Shown piece after piece: positions 20,884 through 27,893 of a stretch of 29,591 bases of DNA. The first letter of the stretch is position 1, and each line of letters starts with the position of its first letter. The notes under the pieces are model-generated. The model searched no databases, had not been told where the DNA came from, and worked only from the letters and a program-made list of their open reading frames with translations. The position numbers were made by a program, and so were the translations under genes. This stretch comes from CAYJXJ01 sp964374095 (GTDB lineage: Bacteria; Elusimicrobiota; Elusimicrobia; UBA1565; UBA9628), in assembly GCA_964374095.1 (NCBI GenBank), contig CAYJXJ010000041.1, positions 1 through 29,591 on the forward strand. The letters are read 5' to 3'.

Positions 20884-21747
20884 TTAGTATCCCCACTGCC
20901 CGGCCACCGTTTCCAGGGGCCAGGCTCCGGCCGCGACCGCCGGCCGAGCGGCACGGGCGGGGCCCTGACGGCGGGTGTCGTCGAGCCCGAGCCAGAAGGT
21001 TAGGATCGAGTCGAGGGCTTGGGACCCGCCTTCCAAGAACACCTCGGGGTCGAAGTCGGGCTCATCGCAGCTTGATTCGAGCTCGCGCCACACGTTGGCG
21101 CCGTGTCCCGACTCGAGTTGGAAATGATACTGAAAGAATCCCAGGGGCAGCGGTTCCAGTCCGCGGGGCGCCCGCGCGTTCCGGTTGTGCTCCTCCAGAC
21201 CGACAATGAGTTCTTTCCAGAAATTGCGGGGCTCCAGTTTGGCATCGCCGATGCCGAAGGCCGCCCAGTTCTCGATGGCGAAGCTTGCCCCGGCGCCGAT
21301 GCGCCCGTCCCGGCTCCCGTAACTGCGATCCAGGCCGTCGAGGAAGGCTCGGGTGGCGGGGCTGCCGCTCTCCCAGCGTCCCAGGGAGCGCGGCTCCATC
21401 CCGAGGGCGGCGCCGAGTTCGCGCAGCCAGTTGATGTGGGCCGCCCGCGTCGAGAAGGTCCGTCCCTCGGCCGAGCCGGTCGCCGGATCCATGCCCACCC
21501 CGCACTCGTTCATGAGGATGTGGCGCGCTTGGCGTTCGGACTCTTCGGTCGCGGCGTTGACCATGCGCTTGGCCTGGATCACCAGGAAATGGTTCGAGAA
21601 CACCGAGAATTGAAGGATCAAGTCCCGGATGTCTGAGTCCGAGGCCGAGCCGCCGGCGAACCAGCGGGTGTAGGGGTTCTCCGTGATGACGGGGTGCCTC
21701 CAGAGCCGGGCCTCGACCATCTCGCGGAACGCCGAAAAATCTCTCAT
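20884..21747 (-). CDS. Haem-oxygenase-like diiron (HDO-type) enzyme
   Basis: 287 residues of the TenA/PqqC/CADD-like all-helical superfamily (iron-containing redox enzyme family). Seen: LILQFSVFSNHFLVIQAKRMVNAA, then HILMNECGVG (Glu81), His104 in AAHINWL, SFAIENWAAFG (Glu159), and QYHFQLESGHGANVW with His208, Glu212 and His215; these carboxylates and histidines are placed as expected for a diiron centre. Members of this group fragment fatty acids, amino acids or nitrogenous metabolites with O2. A strong ribosome binding site (GGGAGGCGGG) precedes the ATG. The divergent LysR gene and intervening operators suggest substrate-induced control. It is convergent with the deacetylase (10 bases between stops). 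Exact substrate unknown. Confidence 0.75.
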   Translation of the reverse strand: MRDFSAFREMVEARLWRHPVITENPYTRWFAGGSASDSDIRDLILQFSVFSNHFLVIQAKRMVNAATEESERQARHILMNECGVGMDPATGSAEGRTFSTRAAHINWLRELGAALGMEPRSLGRWESGSPATRAFLDGLDRSYGSRDGRIGAGASFAIENWAAFGIGDAKLEPRNFWKELIVGLEEHNRNARAPRGLEPLPLGFFQYHFQLESGHGANVWRELESSCDEPDFDPEVFLEGGSQALDSILTFWLGLDDTRRQGPARAARPAVAAGAWPLETVAGQWGY

Positions 21748-21755
21748 TCCCGCCT

Positions 21756-21781
21756 CCCGTGAAGGCCTGTGCCCTCACGGG
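21756..21781. repeat. Inverted repeat at the predicted transcription start of the diiron enzyme gene
   Basis: CCCGTGA (21756-21762) and TCACGGG (21775-21781) flank 12 bases, covering the predicted transcription start (about 21778) and ending just before the ribosome binding site. Possible repressor site or leader hairpin. Confidence 0.45.
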
Positions 21782-21784
21782 ACT

Positions 21785-21813
21785 ATTATGCCGTGATTCG
21801 ATGTGAATGTAAA
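21785..21813 (-). promoter_or_regulatory. Promoter of the diiron enzyme gene
   Basis: Minus strand TTTACA (21808-21813), 17-base spacer, CATAAT (21785-21790). Near-consensus. A LysR-type inverted repeat lies inside the spacer. Confidence 0.7.
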
Positions 21814-21828
21814 TTGAATAATAGTTCA
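21796..21828. promoter_or_regulatory. Candidate LysR binding sites
   Basis: Two interrupted dyads: ATTC-GATGT-GAAT (21796-21808) and TGAA-TAATAG-TTCA (21815-21828). Both fit the loose LysR box style (AT-rich dyad, 13-15 bases) and sit between and over the two divergent promoters, the classic place for a LysR regulator controlling itself and its target. Confidence 0.55.
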
Positions 21829-21842
21829 TAGTATGTTAACAT
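21814..21842 (+). promoter_or_regulatory. Promoter of the LysR gene
   Basis: TTGAAT (21814-21819), 17-base spacer, TAACAT (21837-21842). The -35 box overlaps the second dyad, consistent with autorepression. Confidence 0.55.
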
Positions 21843-21856
21843 TTGCTTATCTGAGT

Positions 21857-22762
21857 ATGGACCTCTACCAGCTCCGGTACTTCCTGGAGGTCGCCCGCGA
21901 ACTGAGCTTCACGCGCGCCGCGTCCAATCTCCACGTCTCTCCCCCGGCCGTCAGCCGCAGCGTGGCGCTCTTGGAGCGATCGGTCGGCCGCCGCCTTCTG
22001 GCGCGCACCCGGCGCCGCGTGGCGCTGACCGCCGACGGCGAGGTGCTCAAGGGGCGGGCCCAACGCGTCTTCGACGAGATCGAGCGGGCCAAGCTCGACC
22101 TGGCGGGGGCCGGTCCCGAGGGCCCCGCCATGCTGCGGGTCGCCAGCCGGGAGATGATCACCAACTATCTCTTCGCCGACGTCCTGCTCGATTTCCAGCG
22201 CCGCTTTCCCGGGACCCGCTTCGGGCTCTATGATCTCGAACCCAAGGAAATGGCCGAGGCCCTGCGCAAGGATGAGGCCGAGATCGCCTTCTACTACACC
22301 GAGATCCCCGACCCCGGGCTGGAGTCGAGCCTTCTGGGCCGCTTGAAGTCCCATGTCTACTCCTCCAAGAGCCTTCTGCGCCGCTGCGGCCGGCCGCGCG
22401 GCGTCGCGGAGACGCTGGGGCTGCCGTGGATCGCGCCGCGGTATTTCCATTCCGATCCCGCCGCCCCCGCTCCGGACGGGTTTCCCGACCAGAGGCTGCG
22501 GCGGCGCGTGGTCTTTTTCGCCGAGTTCCTGGAGACCCACCGCCGCTTCGTCATCGACGGGGTGGCCGTCGGCGTCCTGCCCGATCTCGTCATGAAGGAG
22601 GCCCTGACGCGAGGCCGGGTGGTCCAGCTTCCCGGGCCGCCCCTGCACCGGGACATTTACGGCTTCAGGCGCCGGGGCCGCCCGCTCCATCCCGCCGTGG
22701 ACCAATTCATGTCCGGCGTGCGCCGGGCCATCCGCCGCGCCGGAGCCGGGGAGTCGCGGTGA
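21857..22762 (+). CDS. LysR family transcriptional regulator
   Basis: 301 residues from the ATG at 21857 (MDLYQLRYFLEVARELSFT is the standard LysR opening; an earlier in-frame ATG at 21833 would put eight atypical residues in front and lies over the promoter). Winged helix-turn-helix 1-60 (RAASNLHVSPPAVSRSVALLE, RRLLARTRRRVALTADGEVL), linker helix, then a periplasmic-binding-like effector domain to the end. Divergent from the diiron enzyme gene, its likely target. The stop codon overlaps the GTG start of uppP (GTGA), so regulator and uppP share a transcript, an odd coupling. Confidence 0.93.
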   Translation: MDLYQLRYFLEVARELSFTRAASNLHVSPPAVSRSVALLERSVGRRLLARTRRRVALTADGEVLKGRAQRVFDEIERAKLDLAGAGPEGPAMLRVASREMITNYLFADVLLDFQRRFPGTRFGLYDLEPKEMAEALRKDEAEIAFYYTEIPDPGLESSLLGRLKSHVYSSKSLLRRCGRPRGVAETLGLPWIAPRYFHSDPAAPAPDGFPDQRLRRRVVFFAEFLETHRRFVIDGVAVGVLPDLVMKEALTRGRVVQLPGPPLHRDIYGFRRRGRPLHPAVDQFMSGVRRAIRRAGAGESR

Positions 22763-23517
22763 CCGCGCTCCAAGCCGCCGTCCTGGGCGCGGTGCAGGGC
22801 TTGGCCGAGTTCCTGCCGATCTCGAGTTCGGCCCATTTAATACTCGTGCCCCGCCTCTTGGGCTGGGCGGACCAGGGCCTCTCCTATGATGTCGCCCTCC
22901 ATTGGGGGACCCTGGCGGCTTTAGCCATCTGCTTCTGGCGGGACTGGCTGCGGCTGCTGGGGGAGGCGCGCTCCGGATCGGCGCTCCTGTGGCGCATCGC
23001 CGCGGCCTCGGTTCCCGCGGCCCTCGCCGGGCTCATCCTCGATGATTTGGTGGAGACCCGGTTTCGCTCGCCGGCCTTGATCGCGGGCACTCTCGCGTCC
23101 TTCGGCATCCTGCTGGCCGCCGCCGAGCGCCTGGGCCGCCAGAACCGGGGTCCCGAGGGCTTGGACTGGCGCGTCTGCCTAGGCATCGGCTTGGCGCAGG
23201 CCTTGGCCATCGTGCCGGGGGTTTCGCGCTCCGGCATCACCATCACGGCGGGTCTGTTGTTGGGCCTGCGGCGGGAGGAGGCGGCGCGGTTTTCCTTCCT
23301 GCTCGCGGCTCCGATCACCTTCGGGGCGGGGCTGATGAAGCTCCGGGACGTGGGGCCTGAGGCGATGACGATGCCGTTCTGGATCGGCATCGCCGTGTCC
23401 GGCGCCACGGGAGCGGCCGCCATCTGGGGACTCCTGCGCTATGTGCGAAGCCGCAGCCTGTTGCCCTTTGTGATTTACCGCGTCGTCCTGGCCGGCGCCA
23501 TCGTCGCGCTGCTTTAG
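22759..23517 (+). CDS. uppP: Undecaprenyl-diphosphatase
   Basis: 252 residues, integral membrane protein with about eight hydrophobic segments. Recycles the lipid carrier for peptidoglycan and other envelope glycans by removing a phosphate from undecaprenyl diphosphate. Signatures: AVQGLAEFLPISSSAHL (Glu17, Ser22-24, His26), and PGVSRSGITITAGLLLGLRREEAARFSFLLAAP. Both conserved active-site loops are complete; length is near the family norm (about 260-275). GTG start is chosen by the four-base overlap with the LysR stop and by the family N-terminus; a longer frame (to 22426) is an antisense-like extension through LysR. Confidence 0.95.
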   Translation: MTALQAAVLGAVQGLAEFLPISSSAHLILVPRLLGWADQGLSYDVALHWGTLAALAICFWRDWLRLLGEARSGSALLWRIAAASVPAALAGLILDDLVETRFRSPALIAGTLASFGILLAAAERLGRQNRGPEGLDWRVCLGIGLAQALAIVPGVSRSGITITAGLLLGLRREEAARFSFLLAAPITFGAGLMKLRDVGPEAMTMPFWIGIAVSGATGAAAIWGLLRYVRSRSLLPFVIYRVVLAGAIVALL

Positions 23518-23519
23518 AT

Positions 23520-23552
23520 CCACGGCGGGCGGCAATAGGCCGCCCGCCGTGG
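23520..23552 (+). terminator. Perfect GC hairpin after uppP
   Basis: A 14-bp perfect stem (23520-23533 with 23539-23552) around AATAG begins two bases after the uppP stop. No T run follows on either strand, so it is either a Rho-aided/T-less terminator, an mRNA 3' stabiliser or a repeat element. Confidence 0.55.
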
Positions 23553-23574
23553 AAGGACAGCCGAGTATAGGTGT

Positions 23575-23931
23575 CTACTTCTGAGCGTCAGTGTCCGAGC
23601 AACAAGCCTTCCAGTGCGGGGGATCGTAATCCCCGAGACTCGATGGTTGCGCCGGAGCAGGCGACGTCTTTGAGAACGCGATGTACTCCGTGGCGCGCCA
23701 CTCACCGCGGCTCGAGTCCAGTCTCCAGAACTGGCAGAGCAGCAAATCCGATTTGACTGCACCGCAGATTACGTTAAAGCCATACCGGATGGAAAACCCG
23801 ACAGTCTCTACTTCCACATTACCTTTCCATCTCGTTCTGCGAGAGCACAGGTCGGGGTGAGCCATCTCGCCCTGAAGCTGGGCGTAGACTAACGAATCCT
23901 GGAGCGGGTTATCTGGGATTGTGATCTTCAA
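23575..23931 (-). CDS. Hypothetical protein in lower-GC patch
   Basis: A 118-residue frame with a TTG start (23929-23931), beginning MKITIPDNPLQDSLVYAQLQ and ending in PPHWKACCSDTDAQK. It has mixed hydrophobic/polar composition, several Cys and Trp, and lacks the Arg/Ala/Pro bias of antisense frames in this GC-rich genome, so it could be a real but foreign gene. No ribosome binding site or ATG is seen and I recognise no family. The local base composition is visibly lower in GC than the flanking genes. It lies just beyond an attC-like structure, as a gene cassette would. Confidence 0.35.
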   Translation of the reverse strand: MKITIPDNPLQDSLVYAQLQGEMAHPDLCSRRTRWKGNVEVETVGFSIRYGFNVICGAVKSDLLLCQFWRLDSSRGEWRATEYIAFSKTSPAPAQPSSLGDYDPPHWKACCSDTDAQK

Positions 23932-23950
23932 GCGGCCAGGGTCTAGGGCG

Positions 23951-24041
23951 AGTTAACCGGATGTTCATCGGGGAGGAGACGACCAAGCGGCGATGAGGCG
24001 AGTGTGGTTTGATGTGGGCGCCGATGAGCGGTTCGTTAGGC
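23951..24041. other. Integron attC-like site
   Basis: 91 bases bounded by AGTTAAC (23951-23957) and GTTAGGC (24035-24041). The right end fits the GTTRRRY core; the left end fits RYYYAAC except one base. Inside, at symmetric spacing, TCATCGG and CCGATGA pair perfectly (7 bp, 8 with a G-T pair), separated from the outer cores by unpaired CGGATGT and GCGGTTC. This R''-spacer-L''...L'-spacer-R' plan and the length are those of attC recombination sites. The DUF309 stop codon (TAA) falls within the core on the minus strand, also typical of cassettes. No integrase is seen. Confidence 0.4.
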
Positions 24042-24410
24042 TTCCGGCTTCCAGCGCCAACGCATGCGCGGCGCCGGACTCGGAGAGCCTGCGGCCCGCG
24101 TTTCGAGGAATCGCTCGACGTCGTCCCTCGTCCCCGTGGCGGCCTCGCGCGCCAGCGGGCTCTCGGGGGCTAGAATCTTCTGCAGTCCGCGCCGAATGAC
24201 CCACGGGCCGCCCGGCCCGTCGGGATGGGTCTTGAGCTTATGAAATCCCGCCGCGATTTGAATGAGGCCCTGCAGGCAGGCCTTCCATGGCTGGCCGGCG
24301 GCCCGCCATGAATCCTCCAATAGTTCGTGGCACTCAAAATAAAGTCCTTCGTTGAAGAGGCGTTCGCCGCGCGCCAAGGCCCCGGCCAAACCGGTCGGCC
24401 GGGGCGGCAT
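24036..24410 (-). CDS. DUF309 family protein
   Basis: 124 residues. DUF309 proteins are small all-helical proteins; the motif LFNEGLYFECHELLEDSWRAAGQPWKACLQGLIQIAAGFHKL (residues about 18-59) is diagnostic, with the conserved His-Glu and Trp. Function is not established. The ATG (24408-24410) shares its first base with the last base of the mltA stop (TGATG), so it is translated by re-initiation. The C-terminal tail (SPSPAPRMRWRWKPEA) is variable, and the TAA stop lies in the attC-like core, so the last residues may have been altered by recombination. Confidence 0.85.
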   Translation of the reverse strand: MPPRPTGLAGALARGERLFNEGLYFECHELLEDSWRAAGQPWKACLQGLIQIAAGFHKLKTHPDGPGGPWVIRRGLQKILAPESPLAREAATGTRDDVERFLETRAAGSPSPAPRMRWRWKPEA

Positions 24411-25639
24411 CACCGCTCCCGCGGCGGGACCTTCTTGACGAGGATGAAGAGCTTCCCGTCGGCCCACTGGTTGCGCGCGGTGGTCGCGGCCATGGGGCCG
24501 TGCCCGGCGTAGATGTCCACGCGGCCCGGGCCTTTGATGGCGCCCCCGGTGTCCATGCACACCGCGAAGCGGCTGTTGGGAAACGAGCCGAGCAGCCGCC
24601 CTTGGTCGTCGGCTTGGGGGCTGGTGGTCGAGAAGTAGGCCAGGGCGCCCAGGGGGACGGCCTCGGGATCGATCGCGATCGAGCGGGCCGGGGTCAGCGA
24701 GGCTTCCATGGTGCCCATGGGCTCGCCGTCCTTGGGCAGGGGCGAAAGCTTGAAGAAGGTGTAGCGGGGGTTCTGGGCGAGGGCCCACGCGGCGGCTTCG
24801 GGATGGCTGCGGAAGTATTGGCGCAATTTGTCGTGCGTGATCTCTTCCCGGGTGAAGACCCCGGCCTTGACCAAGGAGAGGCCGACGCTGTTGTAGGTCC
24901 GGGCGTTGGTGGCGGCGTAGCCGGCGAGGACCTCCTTGCCCGAGGGGAGCTTAAGAATCCCGGAGCCCTGGATATGGAGGTCGAGGATGTCGAATCGGTC
25001 GGCCAGCCAGGCCAGCTCCATGCCCTTGCCCGCGAGGGCCTTGTGAAAGTCAATCTCATCGCGCCCGAAATAGGGGACGACCCGCCGATCCTTGCCGACC
25101 CGGCCGATCAGCGTCGCTTCTCCGTGCTTGCCGCCGAATTCCGCGAGCGGCACCTCCACCATGTCGGCCGGGCGGCGGTAGATGGGATGCTTGAACCGCT
25201 CCGTGCGCTTGAGGCTGGCCTCCAGGACGGGCTGATAATAGGAAGAGAAGACCACGCGGCCCTGCCCATCGAGCCCGATGGACTGAAAGGTTTCGAAGCG
25301 GGCCGCGACTTGGCGGTCGAATTCATCGGGGGGAAGGCCCTGCTCCCAGAGCGCGGTGAATTCCTTGAGGGTGTCTTCGAGAATGGCCGGGGCGTAGTCG
25401 CGGTCGGCCAACTTGAAGGTCTTGGGCGGTAGTTTGGCGAGGTAGGCCATGGCGCGTTTGGCGGCCCGGAGGAGGCCTTGCCGGGCGTGTTCGCCCGGGA
25501 AGCTGTCGTTGAAGCGGGGGATCTCCTCCATCGCGAGACGGCGCAGGGCCGGGGGTTTGGGCGCGGCCGTCGTCGTGGAAACCGCGGGAGGCTGCTGGGC
25601 TTGGACCGCGAGGGCCAACAGGAGGATTGCCGCGCTCAT
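24410..25639 (-). CDS. mltA: MltA-type membrane-bound lytic transglycosylase
   Basis: 409 residues from the ATG at 25637-25639. Cleaves the glycan strands of peptidoglycan to 1,6-anhydro-muropeptides. Signal peptide SAAILLLALAVQAQ; no lipobox Cys is seen, so it is probably soluble in the periplasm rather than a lipoprotein as in E. coli. MltA domain in the middle (VFSSYYQPVLEAS, IGRVGKDRRVVPYFGRDEID, LDLHIQGSGILKLPSGKEVLAGYAATNARTY) and a C-terminal 3D domain (SIAIDPEAVPLGALAYF, CMDTGGAIKGPGRVDIYAG with the catalytic Asp in VDIY). Family residues are intact. The start is preferred over the GTG six codons upstream because a -10 box lies six bases before the ATG. Confidence 0.92.
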   Translation of the reverse strand: MSAAILLLALAVQAQQPPAVSTTTAAPKPPALRRLAMEEIPRFNDSFPGEHARQGLLRAAKRAMAYLAKLPPKTFKLADRDYAPAILEDTLKEFTALWEQGLPPDEFDRQVAARFETFQSIGLDGQGRVVFSSYYQPVLEASLKRTERFKHPIYRRPADMVEVPLAEFGGKHGEATLIGRVGKDRRVVPYFGRDEIDFHKALAGKGMELAWLADRFDILDLHIQGSGILKLPSGKEVLAGYAATNARTYNSVGLSLVKAGVFTREEITHDKLRQYFRSHPEAAAWALAQNPRYTFFKLSPLPKDGEPMGTMEASLTPARSIAIDPEAVPLGALAYFSTTSPQADDQGRLLGSFPNSRFAVCMDTGGAIKGPGRVDIYAGHGPMAATTARNQWADGKLFILVKKVPPRER

Positions 25640-25645
25640 GAGCGG

Positions 25646-25651
25646 AGTATA
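25646..25651 (-). promoter_or_regulatory. -10 box, leaderless mltA transcript
   Basis: Minus strand TATACT, a good -10 hexamer, six bases before the mltA ATG; no -35 match at 16-18 bases. Supports a leaderless start and the choice of ATG over the upstream GTG, which would overlap the promoter. Confidence 0.4.
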
Positions 25652-25698
25652 GTACACCTAGCCGCGGGGAGGCTAGGGGGCTTGACAAATGGTCCCGA

Positions 25699-25731
25699 CC
25701 CCTTGACAAATCAAGGGGCCGGGGTTAAACT
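25699..25731 (+). promoter_or_regulatory. Promoter with hairpin operator for the HExxH protein gene
   Basis: TTGACA (25703-25708, consensus), 17-base spacer, TAAACT (25726-25731). A perfect inverted repeat CCCCTTGA-CAAA-TCAAGGGG (25699-25718) covers the -35 box, and a direct copy of TTGACAAAT occurs 21 bases upstream (25682-25690). Strong promoter with a likely repressor or activator site. GAGGAAA before the GTG at 25750 is the ribosome binding site. Confidence 0.75.
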
Positions 25732-25749
25732 GGATTTAGAGGAAATCCC

Positions 25750-27372
25750 GTGAACCCCTCACGACCCCGAGTCCTCGAAACGGCGCTCCCGGCTTTTTTG
25801 GCGGGAGCGCTTCTGTTTTCAATGCCCGCCGACGCCGAGCGGGTGCGCGCCATCGACGAGAACAGGCCGGCGCCGGGCGCGCCCGCCGCCGTCCCAGCCG
25901 ACAAACCCGCCGAAGCGGACGTTCTCTGGGACGCCCCCGGGCACAGCTACTACTTCAACTACCAGCGCTACCTCGCCGGCAAGAAATTAGAGGCCCAGAC
26001 CGTGGAATCCTGGGCGAAGCTCTCCGCGCAGGACCGCAAGCGCCTGGTGGGTCAAGGCGAGGCGGCGCTGCGGTCCCGGCTCGAGGACTTGCTGGCGCGG
26101 GCCAAGGGCGAAGCTCTCTCGGCCGACGACCAGGAGTTTATAAAGGCCGTATGGGGGGACGCGGTCTTCGGGCAGATCGAGAGGCTCGACACCGCCCGCC
26201 ACGTGCTCAAGGATCCCAAGCAGGTCGAGTCCGTGCTCAAGGGCCTCGCCGAGATGGTCAAGAACAAGGGGTTGGCCCTGGAATGGCGCGATGTCTTTGA
26301 CGGGGTGATGGCCAAGGACGGCAGCCCGGGAGTCGTGCGCCTGCCCCCGGTCCTGCCGCCGGGAGCCAAGGCGAGCTTCCTGGATGCGTTGGCTTCCGAG
26401 GCGGTGCAGAGGCCGCTCGAGACAAAGCTCCGCTTCAACAATTTCCTGACCGGCAAGGGCGTCCCGCAGGAAGCGATCCCGGGGCTGTTGGCGCTCTACG
26501 AGGTCTCCCTTACCGCTCCCGAGAAGGAGCGCCGGGAGATGTCGCATATCCTGCCCACCGTGGTGAAGCTCCTCCAGGACCGTCCCCGGGGGGAGGGAAT
26601 CTGGGTCGACAAGAAGGCCAAGGGAGTGGCCGGCTACGCGGTCCCCGGAGACTACGACCTGCCCCAGGGACTGGCCATCGTGCCCTCGGTGGCCGATACC
26701 CACCCGGTGGCCGCGGCCCTGGTCTTCGCCCACGAGCTCCAGCACATCTACGACATGTACGCGGGCCGCTACTACACCATCGACTCCGAGATGCGCGGCT
26801 TCAAGGTCGAGACCGTGATGCGCTCGGCGTTGGTCAAGGCCCATCCGGACAAGTACAAGGAGCTCTCCAAGAGCCGCGACGACGGGACGCGGGCGTGGTT
26901 CACGGACCTCGAGGCCTTCAGCAAGGCGCTCGAAAAGGGCGAGGCGGAGTTTCACCGCAGCATCGCCCACGACCATCACTACAACAATTTCAGCGAAGGG
27001 TACTTCCAAGGCCGTCTGCCTCTGCGCCATGCGGTCGACGCCGGCAATCCCCTGAGCGCGGCGGGAGCGCTGGCGGACCTGCGCGCCCTCGTCGGGGACC
27101 ACCGGGCGCGCATCCAGGAGTTGGAAGCGCTGCATGCGGCAATTTCCGCCCAACTGAGAGCGTCCCCATCGCGGGACTTGGAGCATGAGCTCGATATGGT
27201 CGAGCGGGATTTGACCGCGGCGCGTCATCGCCTCACGAGCACCGAGGACAGAGTGAACGCCCGGCAGAAGGAAGTCAGCCGGATGGAGAAGGAGCTCAAG
27301 TGGCTGCGGGCCAAGGACCCCGCCGCGGGGTTTGACCTGCGCCTCCAGGTCGACCCGGACTACTTCAAATGA
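25750..27372 (+). CDS. Secreted HExxH zinc-metallopeptidase-like protein with coiled-coil tail
   Basis: 540 residues, GTG start. Signal peptide near 11-29 (ALPAFLAGALLFSMPADA). The central helical region leads into AAALVFAHELQHIYDMYAGR with HELQH at 328-332, the zincin HExxH motif, and DSEMRGF (Glu347) as a likely third ligand 15 residues on, as in gluzincins. The last 110 residues (about 425-525) form a long charged coiled coil (DHRARIQELEALHAAISAQL ... RHRLTSTEDRVNARQKEV). No family name comes to mind. It is followed with a four-base overlap by a small secreted protein, so the two are co-produced and may work together in the periplasm. Protease activity is inferred from motif only. Confidence 0.7.
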   Translation: MNPSRPRVLETALPAFLAGALLFSMPADAERVRAIDENRPAPGAPAAVPADKPAEADVLWDAPGHSYYFNYQRYLAGKKLEAQTVESWAKLSAQDRKRLVGQGEAALRSRLEDLLARAKGEALSADDQEFIKAVWGDAVFGQIERLDTARHVLKDPKQVESVLKGLAEMVKNKGLALEWRDVFDGVMAKDGSPGVVRLPPVLPPGAKASFLDALASEAVQRPLETKLRFNNFLTGKGVPQEAIPGLLALYEVSLTAPEKERREMSHILPTVVKLLQDRPRGEGIWVDKKAKGVAGYAVPGDYDLPQGLAIVPSVADTHPVAAALVFAHELQHIYDMYAGRYYTIDSEMRGFKVETVMRSALVKAHPDKYKELSKSRDDGTRAWFTDLEAFSKALEKGEAEFHRSIAHDHHYNNFSEGYFQGRLPLRHAVDAGNPLSAAGALADLRALVGDHRARIQELEALHAAISAQLRASPSRDLEHELDMVERDLTAARHRLTSTEDRVNARQKEVSRMEKELKWLRAKDPAAGFDLRLQVDPDYFK

Positions 27373-27893
27373 GAGGACTCTTCGTCGTCGTCCTGCTCGC
27401 CTTCGGATCGAGCGCCGGGGCGGCGCTGGCCTACAGCAAGTTTTCGCACCCCAAGGGCGATTTCGCCCTGGAATTTCCCTCGGCATGGCAGCAGACCCCC
27501 GGCCTTCGGGCCCTCATGCTGCGCCCGGCCGGGACCAACAGCGGCGTGGGCGTCATCCTCGAAGGCTATCCCCTGGGAAAGAATTCCGCGCAAACTCCCA
27601 AGGCCTATCTGGAGCCGGTGTTGGAGGGCGTCGGGCGGATCAAGGAGCTCCGGGAGCAGAAGAAGGCGACCGTCGCCGGCCGCCTGGCCGAGCGGGTTCA
27701 CGTGGTCTGGACCGCCAAGCGCACCGGCCAATACGGCGAGACCCTTCCCGGGCCCAAGCATGAGATCCATGTCGTGATCCCCGTGAAGAAGGGATTCTAC
27801 GTTCTGCGCATGGAGGGTGTGGGCGCTTCGTTCGAGGCGACCCTCCCGGAATTCGAGCGCATCGTCTCCACCCTGAAGCTCGGCGGACGCTGA
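27369..27893 (+). CDS. Small secreted PsbP-like protein
   Basis: 174 residues with a signal peptide (GLFVVVLLAFGSSAGAALA, cleavage near 21). The mature part starts YSKFSHPKGDFALEFPSAWQQ, then a beta-rich middle (GVGVILEGYPLG), and ends KKGFYVLRMEGVGASFEATLPEFERIVSTLKL. That opening (polar strand, then LEFP--W) and the closing helix are the plan of PsbP/DUF1795-like alpha-beta proteins, which usually bind other envelope proteins. The ATG overlaps the previous stop (ATGA). Function unknown; perhaps an accessory to the HExxH protein. Confidence 0.72.
   Translation: MRGLFVVVLLAFGSSAGAALAYSKFSHPKGDFALEFPSAWQQTPGLRALMLRPAGTNSGVGVILEGYPLGKNSAQTPKAYLEPVLEGVGRIKELREQKKATVAGRLAERVHVVWTAKRTGQYGETLPGPKHEIHVVIPVKKGFYVLRMEGVGASFEATLPEFERIVSTLKLGGR

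Noticed and set aside
22426..23517. Longer start for uppP (363 residues)
   Set aside because: The extra 111 residues are an Arg/Pro-rich shadow of LysR; family proteins start at the GTG-encoded VTALQAAVLGAVQG.
24036..24788. 250-residue version of the DUF309 gene
   Set aside because: The first 126 residues are a shadow of mltA; DUF309 begins at the ATG that overlaps the mltA stop.
25987..27486. 499-residue minus-strand frame
   Set aside because: Antisense to the HExxH protein gene; His/Gln/Arg-rich shadow without signal or motif.
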